Notes: generated by a model not told the origin, from the sequence alone. Shown: positions 16,202 through 25,472, counted from the stretch's first letter. The stretch: DNA of 64,000 nt from DATATV01 sp035551355 (GCA_035551355.1 DASZNF010000005.1:104356-168355); one strand, 5' to 3'. Translations and numbers: made by a program.

Positions 16202-17950
16202 CTAGTGATTGCTCAACCCGACCCGGCCGCCGACCAGCCGCACCACGGCCACCACCACGGTGAGCAGCGCGACCATGAGGATGCCAAGGGCCGCGACCAC
16301 CGGATAGTCGCCGCTGGACCACAGGTTGTAGATCTCCACCGACATCACGTCGGTGTTCTGCGAATACAGGAAGATCGCCGCCGAGATCTCCCGGAACGCC
16401 ACGATGGTGGTGTACAGGAAGGCCGCCAGCAGCGAGGGCATCAGCAGCGGCAGGTAGATCCGGCGGAACGCGTGGAACCAGCCCGCGCCGCTGGCCGTGG
16501 CCGCCTCCTCCAGTTCGTCGTTGATCTGGGCGAAACCCGGGGCCAGATAACGCATGCCGTAGGGCAGGCCGATGGTGACGAACGCGATCACCAGAATGGT
16601 CAGCGTGCCGTACAGGTGAAACGGCAGCGGCGCGACCAGGTACCAGTACAGCACCCCGACGCCGAGCACGATACTGGGCACCGCGATCGGCACCGTGGCC
16701 AGCCCGTCCAGCAGCCCCCGGCCGCGAATCCGGGTCTTGGTGGTCAGGTAGGCGACAACTGCGGTGAGCACGGTGACGATCACCCCGGCCGACAGCGCGG
16801 TGATCGCGGTGTTGCGCACCGCGCCCAGCAGCGCGGGCGAGGAGAACAGGGTCGCGTAGTTGTGCAGCGACACCGTTTTCAGCGCGGCCGCCGACGGTGG
16901 ACTGTAGGTGGGCAGCAGCGAGGACCACAGCAGCATCACCACCGGCAGCACCACGGTCACGCCGAAGAACAGCACGAACGCGGCGAACCCCAGCCAGCGC
17001 CAGCGGCCTAGATCCGTGATCCGGGGCCGAAATCCCTTGCCGGTCACCGTCTGGGTCGGCGAGCGGCGCACGATCCGTTGCGAGGCAACCAGTCCCACCG
17101 CCGCCAGGAACAGCACGAACACGCCGATCACCGCGACCGTACCGTAGTCGGCCGGGAAGGACTGGATCGCCTCGTACATCCGGCTGACGAACACGAAGGT
17201 GTGGTTGGGCACGCCGAGCAGTTGCGGCACCTCGAAGGTCGAGATGGTCTGGATGAACATCAGCAGCGCCGCGGACAGAATTGCCGGACGCACCAACGGA
17301 AGCGTGATCCGCGCGAACACCCGCCGGGGCCCGGCGCCCGAGCTCAACGCGGCCTCCTCCAGCGAGGAGTCCATCGCGCTGAACGCGGCCACCCCCATCA
17401 GATAGGCCACCGGGGTCATGTGCGTGGTCTGCACGAAAACCATGCCCAGCAACGAATAGATGTCGAAGATCGGCAGGTGGGCCGCGCGCAGCACACCGTT
17501 GAGCGGGCCGGTCTGCGGGGAGAACAGCAGCGCCCAGGCGACCGTGTTGAGAATGCCCGGGATGATCAGCGGCACCACCGCGGCGACCCGGGCGAACCCC
17601 TTGGCCGGGGTGTTGGTCCGGGTCACCAGCCAGGCCAGGCCGAACCCGACGACCACCGCCAGCGCCGCGGTGGCCAGCGCGTACTCGAAGGAATTCGCCA
17701 CCAGGGTGCCGAAGCCGGCCGAGGTGAACGTCTGCACGTAGTGCGCGAACGTCCAACTCGCCGGGCCAAGGCCGAGGAAGTCCGACTGCAGGCTGGCCAC
17801 CAGCATGGTGCCCACCGGCACCAGCGCCAGGTAGGCCACGATGACCGCCGCGACGGCCAGCACCAGGTAGCGCGGTTCGATCCGCAGGCGGCGCTTCGGC
17901 GGGGCCGGAGGCGGCGCGGCAGGTTCGGGTAGCTCGGTCAGGACGGCCAT
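16202..17950 (-). CDS. ABC transporter permease, two fused permease domains
   Basis: A 582-residue membrane protein with about twelve spans and two BPD-type permease halves. The EAA-like loops read LEEAALSSGAGPRRVFARITLP (first half) and ELEEAATASGAG (second half). Fused permeases of this length are usual for FbpB-type iron and 2-aminoethylphosphonate importers. The start at ATG 17950 gives a short proline-rich cytoplasmic tail before the first span; upstream in-frame residues are not protein-like. The gap to the binding-protein gene is 20 bases. Confidence 0.88.
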   Translation of the reverse strand: MAVLTELPEPAAPPPAPPKRRLRIEPRYLVLAVAAVIVAYLALVPVGTMLVASLQSDFLGLGPASWTFAHYVQTFTSAGFGTLVANSFEYALATAALAVVVGFGLAWLVTRTNTPAKGFARVAAVVPLIIPGILNTVAWALLFSPQTGPLNGVLRAAHLPIFDIYSLLGMVFVQTTHMTPVAYLMGVAAFSAMDSSLEEAALSSGAGPRRVFARITLPLVRPAILSAALLMFIQTISTFEVPQLLGVPNHTFVFVSRMYEAIQSFPADYGTVAVIGVFVLFLAAVGLVASQRIVRRSPTQTVTGKGFRPRITDLGRWRWLGFAAFVLFFGVTVVLPVVMLLWSSLLPTYSPPSAAALKTVSLHNYATLFSSPALLGAVRNTAITALSAGVIVTVLTAVVAYLTTKTRIRGRGLLDGLATVPIAVPSIVLGVGVLYWYLVAPLPFHLYGTLTILVIAFVTIGLPYGMRYLAPGFAQINDELEEAATASGAGWFHAFRRIYLPLLMPSLLAAFLYTTIVAFREISAAIFLYSQNTDVMSVEIYNLWSSGDYPVVAALGILMVALLTVVVAVVRLVGGRVGLSNH

Positions 17951-17970
17951 GAACGTGGTCCTCCACCCCG

Positions 17971-19053
17971 TCAGTCGGCGCCCAGCGCCTGCTTCATCTC
18001 GGTGGCGTACTGGTTGTACTGATCGGCGGTGATGCTGGCCAGGCCCCAGGCCGGGGTCCATTTCGTGGTGTCCCACACGGTCGGGTCGTTGCGCACGTCG
18101 GTGCGCAGCGAGGTGTGGTCGGTGGTGTCCACGATGGCCTGCTGTCCTTGCTGGGACACCATCCAGTTGATGAACAACGCGGCCGCGGCCGGATGCGGCG
18201 CGTTGCGGGCCACATCGATCGGGGTGAACGAGGTGGGCAGCGGATCCGGGTTGACGAACGCGACCCTGCCCGGGTTCTTCTTCTGTTCGCTGGCCGCCTT
18301 GTAGCCGTAGGCCGAGGCCGATGCGGCCGGCTCGCCCGCCTCCACCTGGGTCAGCGCCAACGTGTGACTCTCCACCAGTTTCGGCTTGTTGGCGCCGAGT
18401 TTCTTCAGCAGGGCCAGGGCTTTGTCATGCCCCATGGTGGTGATCAGGCCCTCGTAGAGGTTGACCGCGCTGGGGTCCATGGAGAAATGGCCCTGCCACT
18501 TGGGGTCGGTGAGGTCGGAGAGTGTTTTCGGCGGCTGCACGCCGAGTGTGGTCAGTGCGCCCGGGTTGTACACGATCGCCGTGGTGACCACGTAGACGTT
18601 GCCGCAGTAGCCCTTGGGCATCGACTGTCCATCCGGCAACGGTTGCCCGTCCGGCGCGCAGTAGGGCTGCATGGCGTTGGCGTTGATCAGCTGGTCGACC
18701 TGGGGCGCGTCGCCGGAGACCACGTCGGCGTTGAACTCGCCGCCGCGCTGTTCGGTGATCACCCGGGGCGGCAGCTGGTCGGCCGACAGTCGCAGCGCGT
18801 TCACCTTGATCTTGGGATACACCTTGTGGAACGCGGAGATCATGTTGTTCACGTCGTCCGCGGCGAACGTGGTGTACCAGTTGAGCTGGCCCTCCTGCTC
18901 GGCGGTGGACTGCAGTTTGGCCGGGGTCAGGCTGGTCACCGAGGACAGCGAGGGACCGGACGCGGAGGCGCTGCCGCCGCACCCCGCCACCAGGAACATC
19001 CCGGCCGCCGCGCCCGCCGCGGCGATGCTTCTGACAATGGTTCGTGCCCGCAT
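17971..19053 (-). CDS. ABC transporter substrate-binding lipoprotein (FbpA type)
   Basis: A 360-residue extracellular binding protein anchored by a lipobox (LVAGC, Cys25). The mature part (GQLNWYTTFAADDVNNMISAF near the start, then NVYVVTTAIVYNPGAL) fits the family 1 Fe3+/2-aminoethylphosphonate/thiamine binding class. The ligand cannot be read from sequence; the iron-binding Tyr pair of FbpA is not evident, so an organic acid is plausible given the island. The three ABC genes follow an MFS transporter gene by 55 bases. Confidence 0.85.
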   Translation of the reverse strand: MRARTIVRSIAAAGAAAGMFLVAGCGGSASASGPSLSSVTSLTPAKLQSTAEQEGQLNWYTTFAADDVNNMISAFHKVYPKIKVNALRLSADQLPPRVITEQRGGEFNADVVSGDAPQVDQLINANAMQPYCAPDGQPLPDGQSMPKGYCGNVYVVTTAIVYNPGALTTLGVQPPKTLSDLTDPKWQGHFSMDPSAVNLYEGLITTMGHDKALALLKKLGANKPKLVESHTLALTQVEAGEPAASASAYGYKAASEQKKNPGRVAFVNPDPLPTSFTPIDVARNAPHPAAAALFINWMVSQQGQQAIVDTTDHTSLRTDVRNDPTVWDTTKWTPAWGLASITADQYNQYATEMKQALGAD

Positions 19054-19108
19054 GATGTGTCGCCTCTCGCGTCGTTGCGGAGTGCTGAACTCGTGGTGGG
19101 ATGAGCGG

Positions 19109-20386
19109 TCAGTAGCCCTGGGGCATCAGGATCACGCAACAGATCATGGAGATCACGACGGTGCCCACGAGCAGCAGGAAGCCGCTGGTGTAGGTGCCGG
19201 TCGCGGTGAGCAGCACGCCCATCAGGGCGGGCGCGCCGGCGCCGATGATGTTGGTCAGCGAGGAGAACAGGCCGCTGGAGGTCTCCACCGAGCGGGTGGG
19301 CATCAGACTGTGCAGCAGGCCCCAGTTGGCCACGATGCACCAGGCGTTGCCGGCCAGCCCGAGGAACACGAACAGCCCCACGGCCACCGTGTCGGCCGGC
19401 CCGATGGCCGCGCCAAGCACTCCGATTCCTTCGATGGCGAACCCGATCAGCGCGAACCCGGCGCGGCGCATCCGTTTGTCCGAGCCGATGCCGACCGCCA
19501 GCATGACCACAATGGACAGTGCGTTCGCCGCGGTGAGGATCACGCCGACCACGCCGAAGTCCAGGTGCCGCTGCTCGCGCAGGAAGGTGGGCAGCCAGGT
19601 GACCAGGCCGTAGAACGGGATGTTGCTGCCCAGGTACATCAGCATGGTCAGCCAGTACCGGTAGTTGCGATACGGCGAATCCGGCCCCCGTTTGGGAATC
19701 AACCTGGTCGTCTCGAACAGGTTCTTCTCGATGTGGTCGACCTCGCCGCTGCTCACCGAGGTGGCGACGCGCGGATTGTCGTGCACGAACAGGAAGGTCA
19801 GCCCGAAGGCCAGGATCAGCGCGATGCCGGCCTGAATGAAGAAGGTGCCCTGCCAGCCGAGGCCGGACAGCGTCGCGGTGGTCAGGAACGAGGCGAACGT
19901 GGAGCCGACGAAGATGCCCGACAGCCAGGAGGCGTTGGCCCGGGCCCGTTCCTGGATGGGGAACCAGCGCGCGGTCAGCGTGTGCGCCACCGGGTAGAAG
20001 CAGGCCTCGCCGATGCCCAGGGTGATCCGGGTGGCGTAGAGCTCGGGCAGGTTGGTCACGAACGGCGTGATACCCAGCGAGATCACCCAGATCGCGCTGC
20101 CCACGAGCATCGCGCGCCGGGGTCCCCAGGCCTTGACCAGGAAACCCCACAGCAGCAGGGCGACACCGTAGGCGTAGAGGAAGGAACTGGACACCCAGCC
20201 CACCGCGGCGGAGTGCGCGGTGACGCCGAACCGTTGCTGGAAAACCGGACTGGCCACCACGATGCCGACCGAGGTCTTCATCAGCTGCGCCACCGCGAAG
20301 CTGATCAGCAACGGCATGCCGACGTGGAGCCAGCGACGAGACGAGGTGCGGCTGGCGACCTCAGGTGCGACAGAGGTCGTATCCAT
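19109..20386 (-). CDS. MFS transporter, anion:cation symporter family
   Basis: A 425-residue, 12-span transporter. RITLGIGEACFYPVAHTLTARWFP resembles the ACS family motif of glucarate, phthalate and hydroxyphenylacetate symporters. The ATG at 20386 is favoured over GTG 20395 because the GGGAG ribosome site sits at the right distance. It probably heads an operon with the ABC importer genes, under the palindrome at 20490-20506, and would bring an organic anion into the cell. Confidence 0.87.
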   Translation of the reverse strand: MDTTSVAPEVASRTSSRRWLHVGMPLLISFAVAQLMKTSVGIVVASPVFQQRFGVTAHSAAVGWVSSSFLYAYGVALLLWGFLVKAWGPRRAMLVGSAIWVISLGITPFVTNLPELYATRITLGIGEACFYPVAHTLTARWFPIQERARANASWLSGIFVGSTFASFLTTATLSGLGWQGTFFIQAGIALILAFGLTFLFVHDNPRVATSVSSGEVDHIEKNLFETTRLIPKRGPDSPYRNYRYWLTMLMYLGSNIPFYGLVTWLPTFLREQRHLDFGVVGVILTAANALSIVVMLAVGIGSDKRMRRAGFALIGFAIEGIGVLGAAIGPADTVAVGLFVFLGLAGNAWCIVANWGLLHSLMPTRSVETSSGLFSSLTNIIGAGAPALMGVLLTATGTYTSGFLLLVGTVVISMICCVILMPQGY

Positions 20387-20489
20387 GCTGACCACTCCCT
20401 TGTGGACGAGCGACGCGGGCGCGCAACCGGGGATGGGGAAAGCGCGTGCAACCGCGAGCCGAGCGGAAGGACCGGGGCACCGAAAGAGC

Positions 20490-20506
20490 TATTGGTCAGA
20501 CCATAG
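20490..20506 (-). promoter_or_regulatory. GntR-type operator before the transporter operon
   Basis: TATTGGTCAGACCATAG contains the perfect core TGGTCAGACCA (20493-20503), which fits the FadR-family half-site rule TNGT-N3-ACNA. It matches 11 of 14 fixed positions of the island palindrome and lies about 105 bases before the MFS start. Confidence 0.6.
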
Positions 20507-20637
20507 TTCGAGCAGATGCGCCGGTCAAGGAATTTCGTGGGGCCGGAAGCGGAAAGAAGAGGCGGCGACGAGGGCACGTCCCAGCGGGGTCGGGGTCCGG
20601 GCGCGTCCTCATCGCCGCGGCAGGAAGGGTCTGGCGA

Positions 20638-21666
20638 TCAGGCCGAGGCCACGGCGTCCGCGGGCGCCTGCGCGTCGTATTCCGGCGCGTTCTCGAAGAA
20701 GTGCACGTTGTCATAGCCCAGCTGCTTGAACAACCGGTTCTGGCCGGAGAGCATCAGCAGCGGGGTGCCGTCGGCGGCGAAATGCTGCGCGACGGTGTTC
20801 TGCGGGACGTAGAGGGTGTCCCCGGCCTTGAGCTCGTGCCGGGTCGGCTCCTTGGCTATGCGCGCGTGGTACTTCTCCGCGATCTCCGCCTCGACCTCCC
20901 AGTGCAGGCTGTAGCCGGAACCGGAGATCACGTACAGCACCTCATCGGCCATGTGCCAGCGCTTGCCCGACCGGCTACCCGCCGGGATCTTCAGCTCGAA
21001 CGCGTCCACGCTGAAGGTGCGCACATCGCCGCGTTCCGGCGAGGAGAGCACGCGCACCTCGCCCAGCGGCGTGGTCTGCCACTCGGCGTCGGCCGACGAG
21101 ACCACCTTCTTACGCTGCCGCACGCCCGGAGTCCAGACCTGCGACCAGTCCTCGCGCGGGCCGAACCGCTCCTCTCCCGCCACCGGGCCGCTGCGGCCCT
21201 GCTGGATCAGCCCGAGGAACATCCAGGCGCACTTGGCTTTCATGACCAGCGCGGTCGCGGTCTCGTCGTAGGGGTTGAAGTGGCGGTGCACCGAATCGGT
21301 GTGCACCAGCACCAGATCGCCGGTCTGCCAGTCGTAGCGCTGGTCGTCGTGGATCTCGTAACCCTTGCCCTCCAGGATGTAGAAGGCGGCCTCGTTCTGG
21401 TGCCCGTGCCCGTGGTTGGACGACTGCGGGGGCAACTGCACGAAGTGCACCTGCAGGGTCTGGGTCAGGAACGGGTCGTCGCCCGGCCCGACCCGCCACC
21501 AGGTCCTGGACTTGGCCGAGTCACCGGAGTGCGCGACCTTCGCGTCGTCCACCACCACCGAGTCGTCCCGCACGCGGGGCGCGGCCAGCTGTTTGGCGCG
21601 GAATTCACCCAGGCCGTACGACTCGGATGTCATGCCGCGCAGAAAGACACGGCCACTCTTGCTCAT
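20638..21666 (-). CDS. Bicupin protein, gentisate-dioxygenase-like
   Basis: A 342-residue protein with two cupin domains. The first (about 85-165) has SSNHGHGHQNEAAFYILEGK, a His-rich metal motif, and a second His in SVHRHFNPY. The second domain (about 225-320) has GKRWHMADEVLYVISGSGY and QNTVAQHF. The layout resembles gentisate and 1-hydroxy-2-naphthoate ring-cleaving dioxygenases, so Fe(II)-dependent cleavage of a hydroxylated aromatic acid is likely but unproven. The start at ATG 21666 has GAGGAG at good distance. Confidence 0.78.
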   Translation of the reverse strand: MSKSGRVFLRGMTSESYGLGEFRAKQLAAPRVRDDSVVVDDAKVAHSGDSAKSRTWWRVGPGDDPFLTQTLQVHFVQLPPQSSNHGHGHQNEAAFYILEGKGYEIHDDQRYDWQTGDLVLVHTDSVHRHFNPYDETATALVMKAKCAWMFLGLIQQGRSGPVAGEERFGPREDWSQVWTPGVRQRKKVVSSADAEWQTTPLGEVRVLSSPERGDVRTFSVDAFELKIPAGSRSGKRWHMADEVLYVISGSGYSLHWEVEAEIAEKYHARIAKEPTRHELKAGDTLYVPQNTVAQHFAADGTPLLMLSGQNRLFKQLGYDNVHFFENAPEYDAQAPADAVASA

Positions 21667-21719
21667 CGTTGGCTCCTCAGGGTTTCGTTCCCGGATGTCA
21701 GACCAAACCTGGCGAGGCC

Positions 21720-21736
21720 TGAAGGTTAGTCCATTA
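21720..21736 (-). promoter_or_regulatory. GntR-type operator before the bicupin gene
   Basis: TGAAGGTTAGTCCATTA matches 11 of 14 fixed positions of the island palindrome. A second, weaker copy (ATGTCAGACCA, 21695-21705) lies nearer the gene. Both are upstream of the start at 21666. Confidence 0.5.
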
Positions 21737-21808
21737 GCCCGAGAAGCCGCAAGGACCAGTGCGGTGACGGCCAGCGCACGGCACATCGGACGATTTGGAC
21801 GATTGAAC

Positions 21809-21825
21809 AAATGGGCGTACCCTTA
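21809..21825 (+). promoter_or_regulatory. GntR-type operator before the first GntR gene
   Basis: AAATGGGCGTACCCTTA matches 11 of 14 fixed positions and shares the extended pattern TGGnCnTACCCTTAnnCCT with the site at 14266. It lies 34 bases before the GTG start, as expected for autoregulation. Confidence 0.55.
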
Positions 21826-21858
21826 CGCCTTTGGTAGCAACCTGGAAGTGGTCTGGAA

Positions 21859-22605
21859 GTGACGGTGGGCGTGGAGAAATCCGCCAGTGCGAACGACGGC
21901 GGCCTGTTCACCGTGGTGAGCACGAATCGCATGTCCGAGGCGATCGTCGAGCAGATCCGGACGCTCATCCGCACCAACCAGCTACGCCCCGGCGACCGCC
22001 TGCCCAGCGAGCGGGAACTGTGCGAGCGGATGGGGGTCAGCCGGGTCACCGTGCGCGAGGCACTGCGGGTGCTGGAGGCCGGCGGTCTGGTGGAGATCCG
22101 GGTGGGCGCCCGCGGCGGCGCGTTCGTCACCACCCCGACCTCGGACCGGATCGGCGCGGGCCTGGCCGACCTGATCAACCTGGCGCCGATCACCGCGCTG
22201 GACGTCACCGAGGCCCGCCTGGTGTTCGAGCTGGGCATCATCCCCACGGTCGTGGAGCGGGCCACCGACGCCGACATCGAGGAGCTGCGCGCGCTGACCG
22301 CCGGGCACATCGAGGCCCTCAAGCGCGGCAAGTACACCATGGCGATGTCGGCCGAGTTCCACAACCGGGTCGGCGCGTGCACCCACAACGGGGCCATCGA
22401 GATGCTGGTCAGCTCCTTCCACGGCCCGCTGCTGATGTCGCTGCGCGAGGCCGCGGTGGCCGAGCCGCTGATGGGCCAGCGTGGCGTCTACGAGCACCGG
22501 CAGTTCGTCGAGGCGGTGGCCGAGCGGGACGCGGACAAGGCCATGGAGATCATGCGTAAGCACATCGGCCGCACCGCCCGGCGGCTCGGCAAGCCCAGCT
22601 CCTAG
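21859..22605 (+). CDS. GntR regulator, FadR subfamily (first paralogue)
   Basis: A 248-residue regulator. The winged helix (about 22-90) has SERELCERMGVSRVTVREAL and a GARGGAFV wing. The C-terminal FCD domain has metal-site histidines in EFHNRVGACTHN and further on. Ligands of such domains are usually organic acids. It is a close paralogue of the regulator at 30866. Its start, GTG 21859, has only a weak ribosome site. Divergent from the bicupin gene, with palindromes on both sides. Confidence 0.9.
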   Translation: MTVGVEKSASANDGGLFTVVSTNRMSEAIVEQIRTLIRTNQLRPGDRLPSERELCERMGVSRVTVREALRVLEAGGLVEIRVGARGGAFVTTPTSDRIGAGLADLINLAPITALDVTEARLVFELGIIPTVVERATDADIEELRALTAGHIEALKRGKYTMAMSAEFHNRVGACTHNGAIEMLVSSFHGPLLMSLREAAVAEPLMGQRGVYEHRQFVEAVAERDADKAMEIMRKHIGRTARRLGKPSS

Positions 22606-22642
22606 GCGCCAGAAATCATGGTGGTAATTCCGGCGCAGGACA

Positions 22643-22807
22643 CTAGCCGGTCAGCCACTCGTTCAACCGTGGATACACCCGCCGGTCGTTGCCCTCGAAG
22701 ATCTTGCCGTAGTCCGGAGTGGACGGACTGACGTCGTCCATGTGGCGTTTGGTGTCGTCCCAGGGGAATCCGGTCTCCGGGTCGATGCCGCGCAGCACGA
22801 CCGGCAT
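22643..22807 (-). CDS. Small 54-residue protein coupled to the alcohol dehydrogenase
   Basis: A 54-residue frame starts at ATG 22807, behind a very good ribosome site (AAAGGAGA), 20 bases after the alcohol dehydrogenase stop. It begins MPVVLRGIDPETGFPWDDTK and ends in LNEWLTG; it is acidic and rich in Asp, Pro and Arg, with no Cys, signal or membrane span. Strong translation signals and operon position make it a real gene. I do not recognise it. It could be a subunit or chaperone for an enzyme of the island. Confidence 0.7.
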   Translation of the reverse strand: MPVVLRGIDPETGFPWDDTKRHMDDVSPSTPDYGKIFEGNDRRVYPRLNEWLTG

Positions 22808-22827
22808 GCCAGCTTCTCCTTTCCTGG

Positions 22828-23940
22828 TCAGGGTTGCTGCGGCAGCAGCGACACGTGCACCACGTCCGAGTCGTACTCGCCGCCGACCGACCGGATAGCT
22901 CGATCCACATCGGACATTCCGTAGGTGTGCGTGGTCAGCCGCTCCAGCGGGAAGCGCTTCGAGGCCAGCTGGGCCAGGGCCAGTTCGCAGGCGCGGTAGC
23001 TGTGCCCGCGCGCGCTCCTGATGGTGATGGCCTTCTCGGTGACCCGCTTGACCGGGAAGTCCGGGAACTTGGCCAGTTCGCCCTGGATGACCAGGGTGCC
23101 GGCGCGGCGCTTGAGCGCGTCGATGCCCAGCAGCACCGGCGCGGTGCCCGCACCCGCGGTGCAGTCCAGCACGACGTCAACGCCGTGCCCGCCGGTGTAC
23201 TCCAGCACCTTGGCCCGCGGGTCCTCGGTCTGCACGTCGATCACGTGGTCCGCGCCCAGGGCCTTGGCCAGGTCCAGCCGGGTGGCGTCCCGGGTGGTGC
23301 CGGTGACGATGATGTTGGACGCGCCGGCCTGTTTGCAGGCCACCGTCTGGGACAGGCCCTGCTGGCCCGGCCCCTGGATCAGCACGGTGGAGTCGTAGCC
23401 GACGCCGCCGTCGAACAACGCCCACTCGATGCCGTTGGACAGCGGCGTCACGATGCCGGCCAGTTCGGCCGGCACGCCATCGGGCACCCGGTGCACCACC
23501 GCGTTCCACGGCAGGTACAGGTACTGCGCGAAGCCGCCCCACAGGTGGTAGGGATTCTCGGCCGAGGTGTAGCCGTAGCGGCGGGCGTCCGGGTTGGTCC
23601 GCCAGTCGGTGTACTCGCAGTGCCGGTACTCCCCCGCGTGGCACCAGGCGCAGCGCATGCAGCCCACGTAGTGCTCGACGAACACCTGGTCGCCCTCGCC
23701 GAATCCGTGCCGCTCCACGAACTTCCGGCCGGCCCGGGCGATCATCCCGACGTTCTCGTGTCCCATGATCACCGGATCGGCGAACGGCGGCCTGCCGTAC
23801 ATCTTGACGTCGGTGCCGCAGATTCCGGCCACCTCGACCCGCATCAGCGCGCCGTCGTCCGGGATGTCCGGCATCGGGAACTCGCGGAACTCGGTGGTGC
23901 CCGGCGCGGTCCGCACCGCGGCCAGTACCCGCTCGGCCAT
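22828..23940 (-). CDS. Zinc-dependent medium-chain alcohol dehydrogenase
   Basis: A 370-residue MDR enzyme. The catalytic zinc ligands are in VAGICGTDVKMYG (Cys) and GHENVG (His, Glu). The four structural-zinc cysteines are in VGCMRCAWCHAGEYRHC. The nucleotide site is IQGPGQQGLSQTVACKQAG. It likely oxidises an alcohol to an aldehyde or ketone with NAD(P)+. It shares an operon with the 54-aa protein and is divergent from a decarboxylase-like gene. Confidence 0.9.
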   Translation of the reverse strand: MAERVLAAVRTAPGTTEFREFPMPDIPDDGALMRVEVAGICGTDVKMYGRPPFADPVIMGHENVGMIARAGRKFVERHGFGEGDQVFVEHYVGCMRCAWCHAGEYRHCEYTDWRTNPDARRYGYTSAENPYHLWGGFAQYLYLPWNAVVHRVPDGVPAELAGIVTPLSNGIEWALFDGGVGYDSTVLIQGPGQQGLSQTVACKQAGASNIIVTGTTRDATRLDLAKALGADHVIDVQTEDPRAKVLEYTGGHGVDVVLDCTAGAGTAPVLLGIDALKRRAGTLVIQGELAKFPDFPVKRVTEKAITIRSARGHSYRACELALAQLASKRFPLERLTTHTYGMSDVDRAIRSVGGEYDSDVVHVSLLPQQP

Positions 23941-23969
23941 GAACGATCCTCCCCTTCGAGGACAACCGG

Positions 23970-24000
23970 TTGTGTGGTCTTATGGTCTGATGTTATACCA
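23970..24000 (+). promoter_or_regulatory. Promoter with half operator before the decarboxylase-like gene
   Basis: TTGTGT (23970-23975), a 17-base spacer and TTATAC (23993-23998) form a good promoter. TTATGGT (23980-23986) and ATACCA (23995-24000) are separate island half-sites inside it. The full palindrome is weak here, so control by the GntR proteins is less sure than elsewhere. Confidence 0.5.
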
Positions 24001-24037
24001 GTGCCGGTAGGACAGGGCGACCGAAAGTGACGGCCTG

Positions 24038-24979
24038 ATGGCGAAGCTGACGCTCACCACCGTGACCCGGACCCAGGGCAACAACCGCGCCCTCAAGGAC
24101 GGCACGGTCACCCCGCGCGAGGTCGACCTCGCATTCGAGGAGGTTCCCGTTCTGGTCAAGGCTTTCCGCCGGATGGTGCGCGATCTCGAGTTCGACGTGT
24201 GCGAGATGGCCATCACCACCTACCTGTGCGCCCGCGCGCACGGCACGCCGTTCACCGCGCTGCCGATCTTCCTGGTCCGCGGCTTCCACCACGGCGCCAT
24301 CCGGCGCGACATCCACTCGGATGTCCGCTCCCCCAAGGATGTGCTCGGCCGCCGGGTCGGAGTGAACCGCGGTTACACGGTGACCACCGGGGTGTGGGCC
24401 CGCGGCATCCTGGCCACCGAGCACGGTGTCGACCCGAACCAGGTCACCTGGGTGCTCTCCGGCGACGAGCACGTCGCCGCGTACCGGCCCCCGGCCAACG
24501 TGGTCGGCATGCCCGAGGGCACGACACTGCCCGAACTGCTGACCTCCGGCGACCTGGCCGCGACCATCGGCGTCGACCAGCCGCACACCGCGACGCTGAT
24601 CCCGGACGCGGACGAGGCCGGGTTCAACGCGTTGCGTGAACGCGGCCACTACCCGATCAACCACCTGGTGGTGGTCCGCGACGAGCTGCTGCGCGCCCAT
24701 CCCGGCTTGGCCACCGACCTCTTCGATGCCTTCGCCGAAGCCAAGACCCGCTACGTCGAGCGACTGCGAGCCGAGGCGATCGAAGAGCCGACCGAGGTGG
24801 ACCGGATGCACCGGCGGGTCATGGACATCACCGGAGCGGACCCGCTGCCCTATGGCGTCGAACCCAACCGCGCGGTCCTCAAGGAACTCATCGGCCACGC
24901 GGTGGACCAGCGGATCCTGGACCGGCGGCCGGACGTGGACTCGCTGTTCGCCGCGGAGACCCGCGACCTGATCGGCTGA
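24038..24979 (+). CDS. 4,5-dihydroxyphthalate decarboxylase-like protein (first copy)
   Basis: A 313-residue protein with the periplasmic-binding-protein fold of the Pht5 family: LEFDVCEMAITTYLCARA, the middle HHGAIRRDIHSDVRSPKDV and DPLPYGVEPNRAVL near the end. It has no signal peptide, so it acts in the cytoplasm, in line with an enzyme rather than a transport protein. Pht5 removes a carboxylate from 4,5-dihydroxyphthalate to give protocatechuate; the substrate here may differ. The RpiB gene follows after 28 bases in the same direction. Confidence 0.75.
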   Translation: MAKLTLTTVTRTQGNNRALKDGTVTPREVDLAFEEVPVLVKAFRRMVRDLEFDVCEMAITTYLCARAHGTPFTALPIFLVRGFHHGAIRRDIHSDVRSPKDVLGRRVGVNRGYTVTTGVWARGILATEHGVDPNQVTWVLSGDEHVAAYRPPANVVGMPEGTTLPELLTSGDLAATIGVDQPHTATLIPDADEAGFNALRERGHYPINHLVVVRDELLRAHPGLATDLFDAFAEAKTRYVERLRAEAIEEPTEVDRMHRRVMDITGADPLPYGVEPNRAVLKELIGHAVDQRILDRRPDVDSLFAAETRDLIG

Positions 24980-25007
24980 CCGGGAAGCACACGGGAGGAT
25001 GGATGCC

Positions 25008-25463
25008 ATGCGGATCGTCATCGCCGGAGACCACAACGGTTTCGCGCTGAAGGCCAGGCTGATCGACCGGCTGACCGCGCAGGGCCACCAGGTCCGCGAT
25101 CTCGGCTCGCACGACGCGGAGGCCACCGTGGACTATCCGCCGCTGTGTGCCGACCTGTGCGGCCGGGTCGTGGCCGGGGACGCCGAGCGGGGCATCGTGG
25201 TCGGCGGCAGTGGCAGCGGCGAGCAGATCGCCTGCAACAAGATCCGCGGTATCCGGGCCGGTCTGTGCCACGAGTTGTTCACCGCGGAGATCTCCCGGGC
25301 CCACAACGACGCCAACGTGCTGGTGATGGGGGCCAAGGTGATCGACGCCGAACTGGCCGAGAAGATCACCGAGCTGTGGCTGGCCACCGCGTTCAAGGGC
25401 GGCCGCCACCAGCAGCGCCTGGACCAGATCGCCGCGCTGGAACGCGGCGAATCCCTGCGCTGA
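25008..25463 (+). CDS. RpiB/LacAB family sugar-phosphate isomerase
   Basis: A 151-residue isomerase. MRIVIAGDHNGFALKARLI and GGSGSGEQIACNKIRGIRAG match RpiB; the usual catalytic Cys of the GTG loop is replaced by Ser, with a Glu (GEQ) as in the actinobacterial form, where that Glu serves as base. HNDANVLVMGAKV completes the signature. ATG 25008 is preferred to 24999 because GGGAGG lies nine bases before it. Inside a catabolic island it may isomerise a keto acid or sugar acid rather than ribose 5-phosphate. Confidence 0.85.
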   Translation: MRIVIAGDHNGFALKARLIDRLTAQGHQVRDLGSHDAEATVDYPPLCADLCGRVVAGDAERGIVVGGSGSGEQIACNKIRGIRAGLCHELFTAEISRAHNDANVLVMGAKVIDAELAEKITELWLATAFKGGRHQQRLDQIAALERGESLR

Positions 25464-25472
25464 GGCCGCACC

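Noticed and set aside
20562..20618. Imperfect inverted repeat after the bicupin gene as a terminator
   Set aside because: The 12-base arms are 33 bases apart with a mismatch, and such pairs are common by chance at this GC content.
21832..21842. TGGTAGCAACC as a further GntR site
   Set aside because: Two mismatches in the core and no palindromic extension; the stronger site at 21809 already explains the location.
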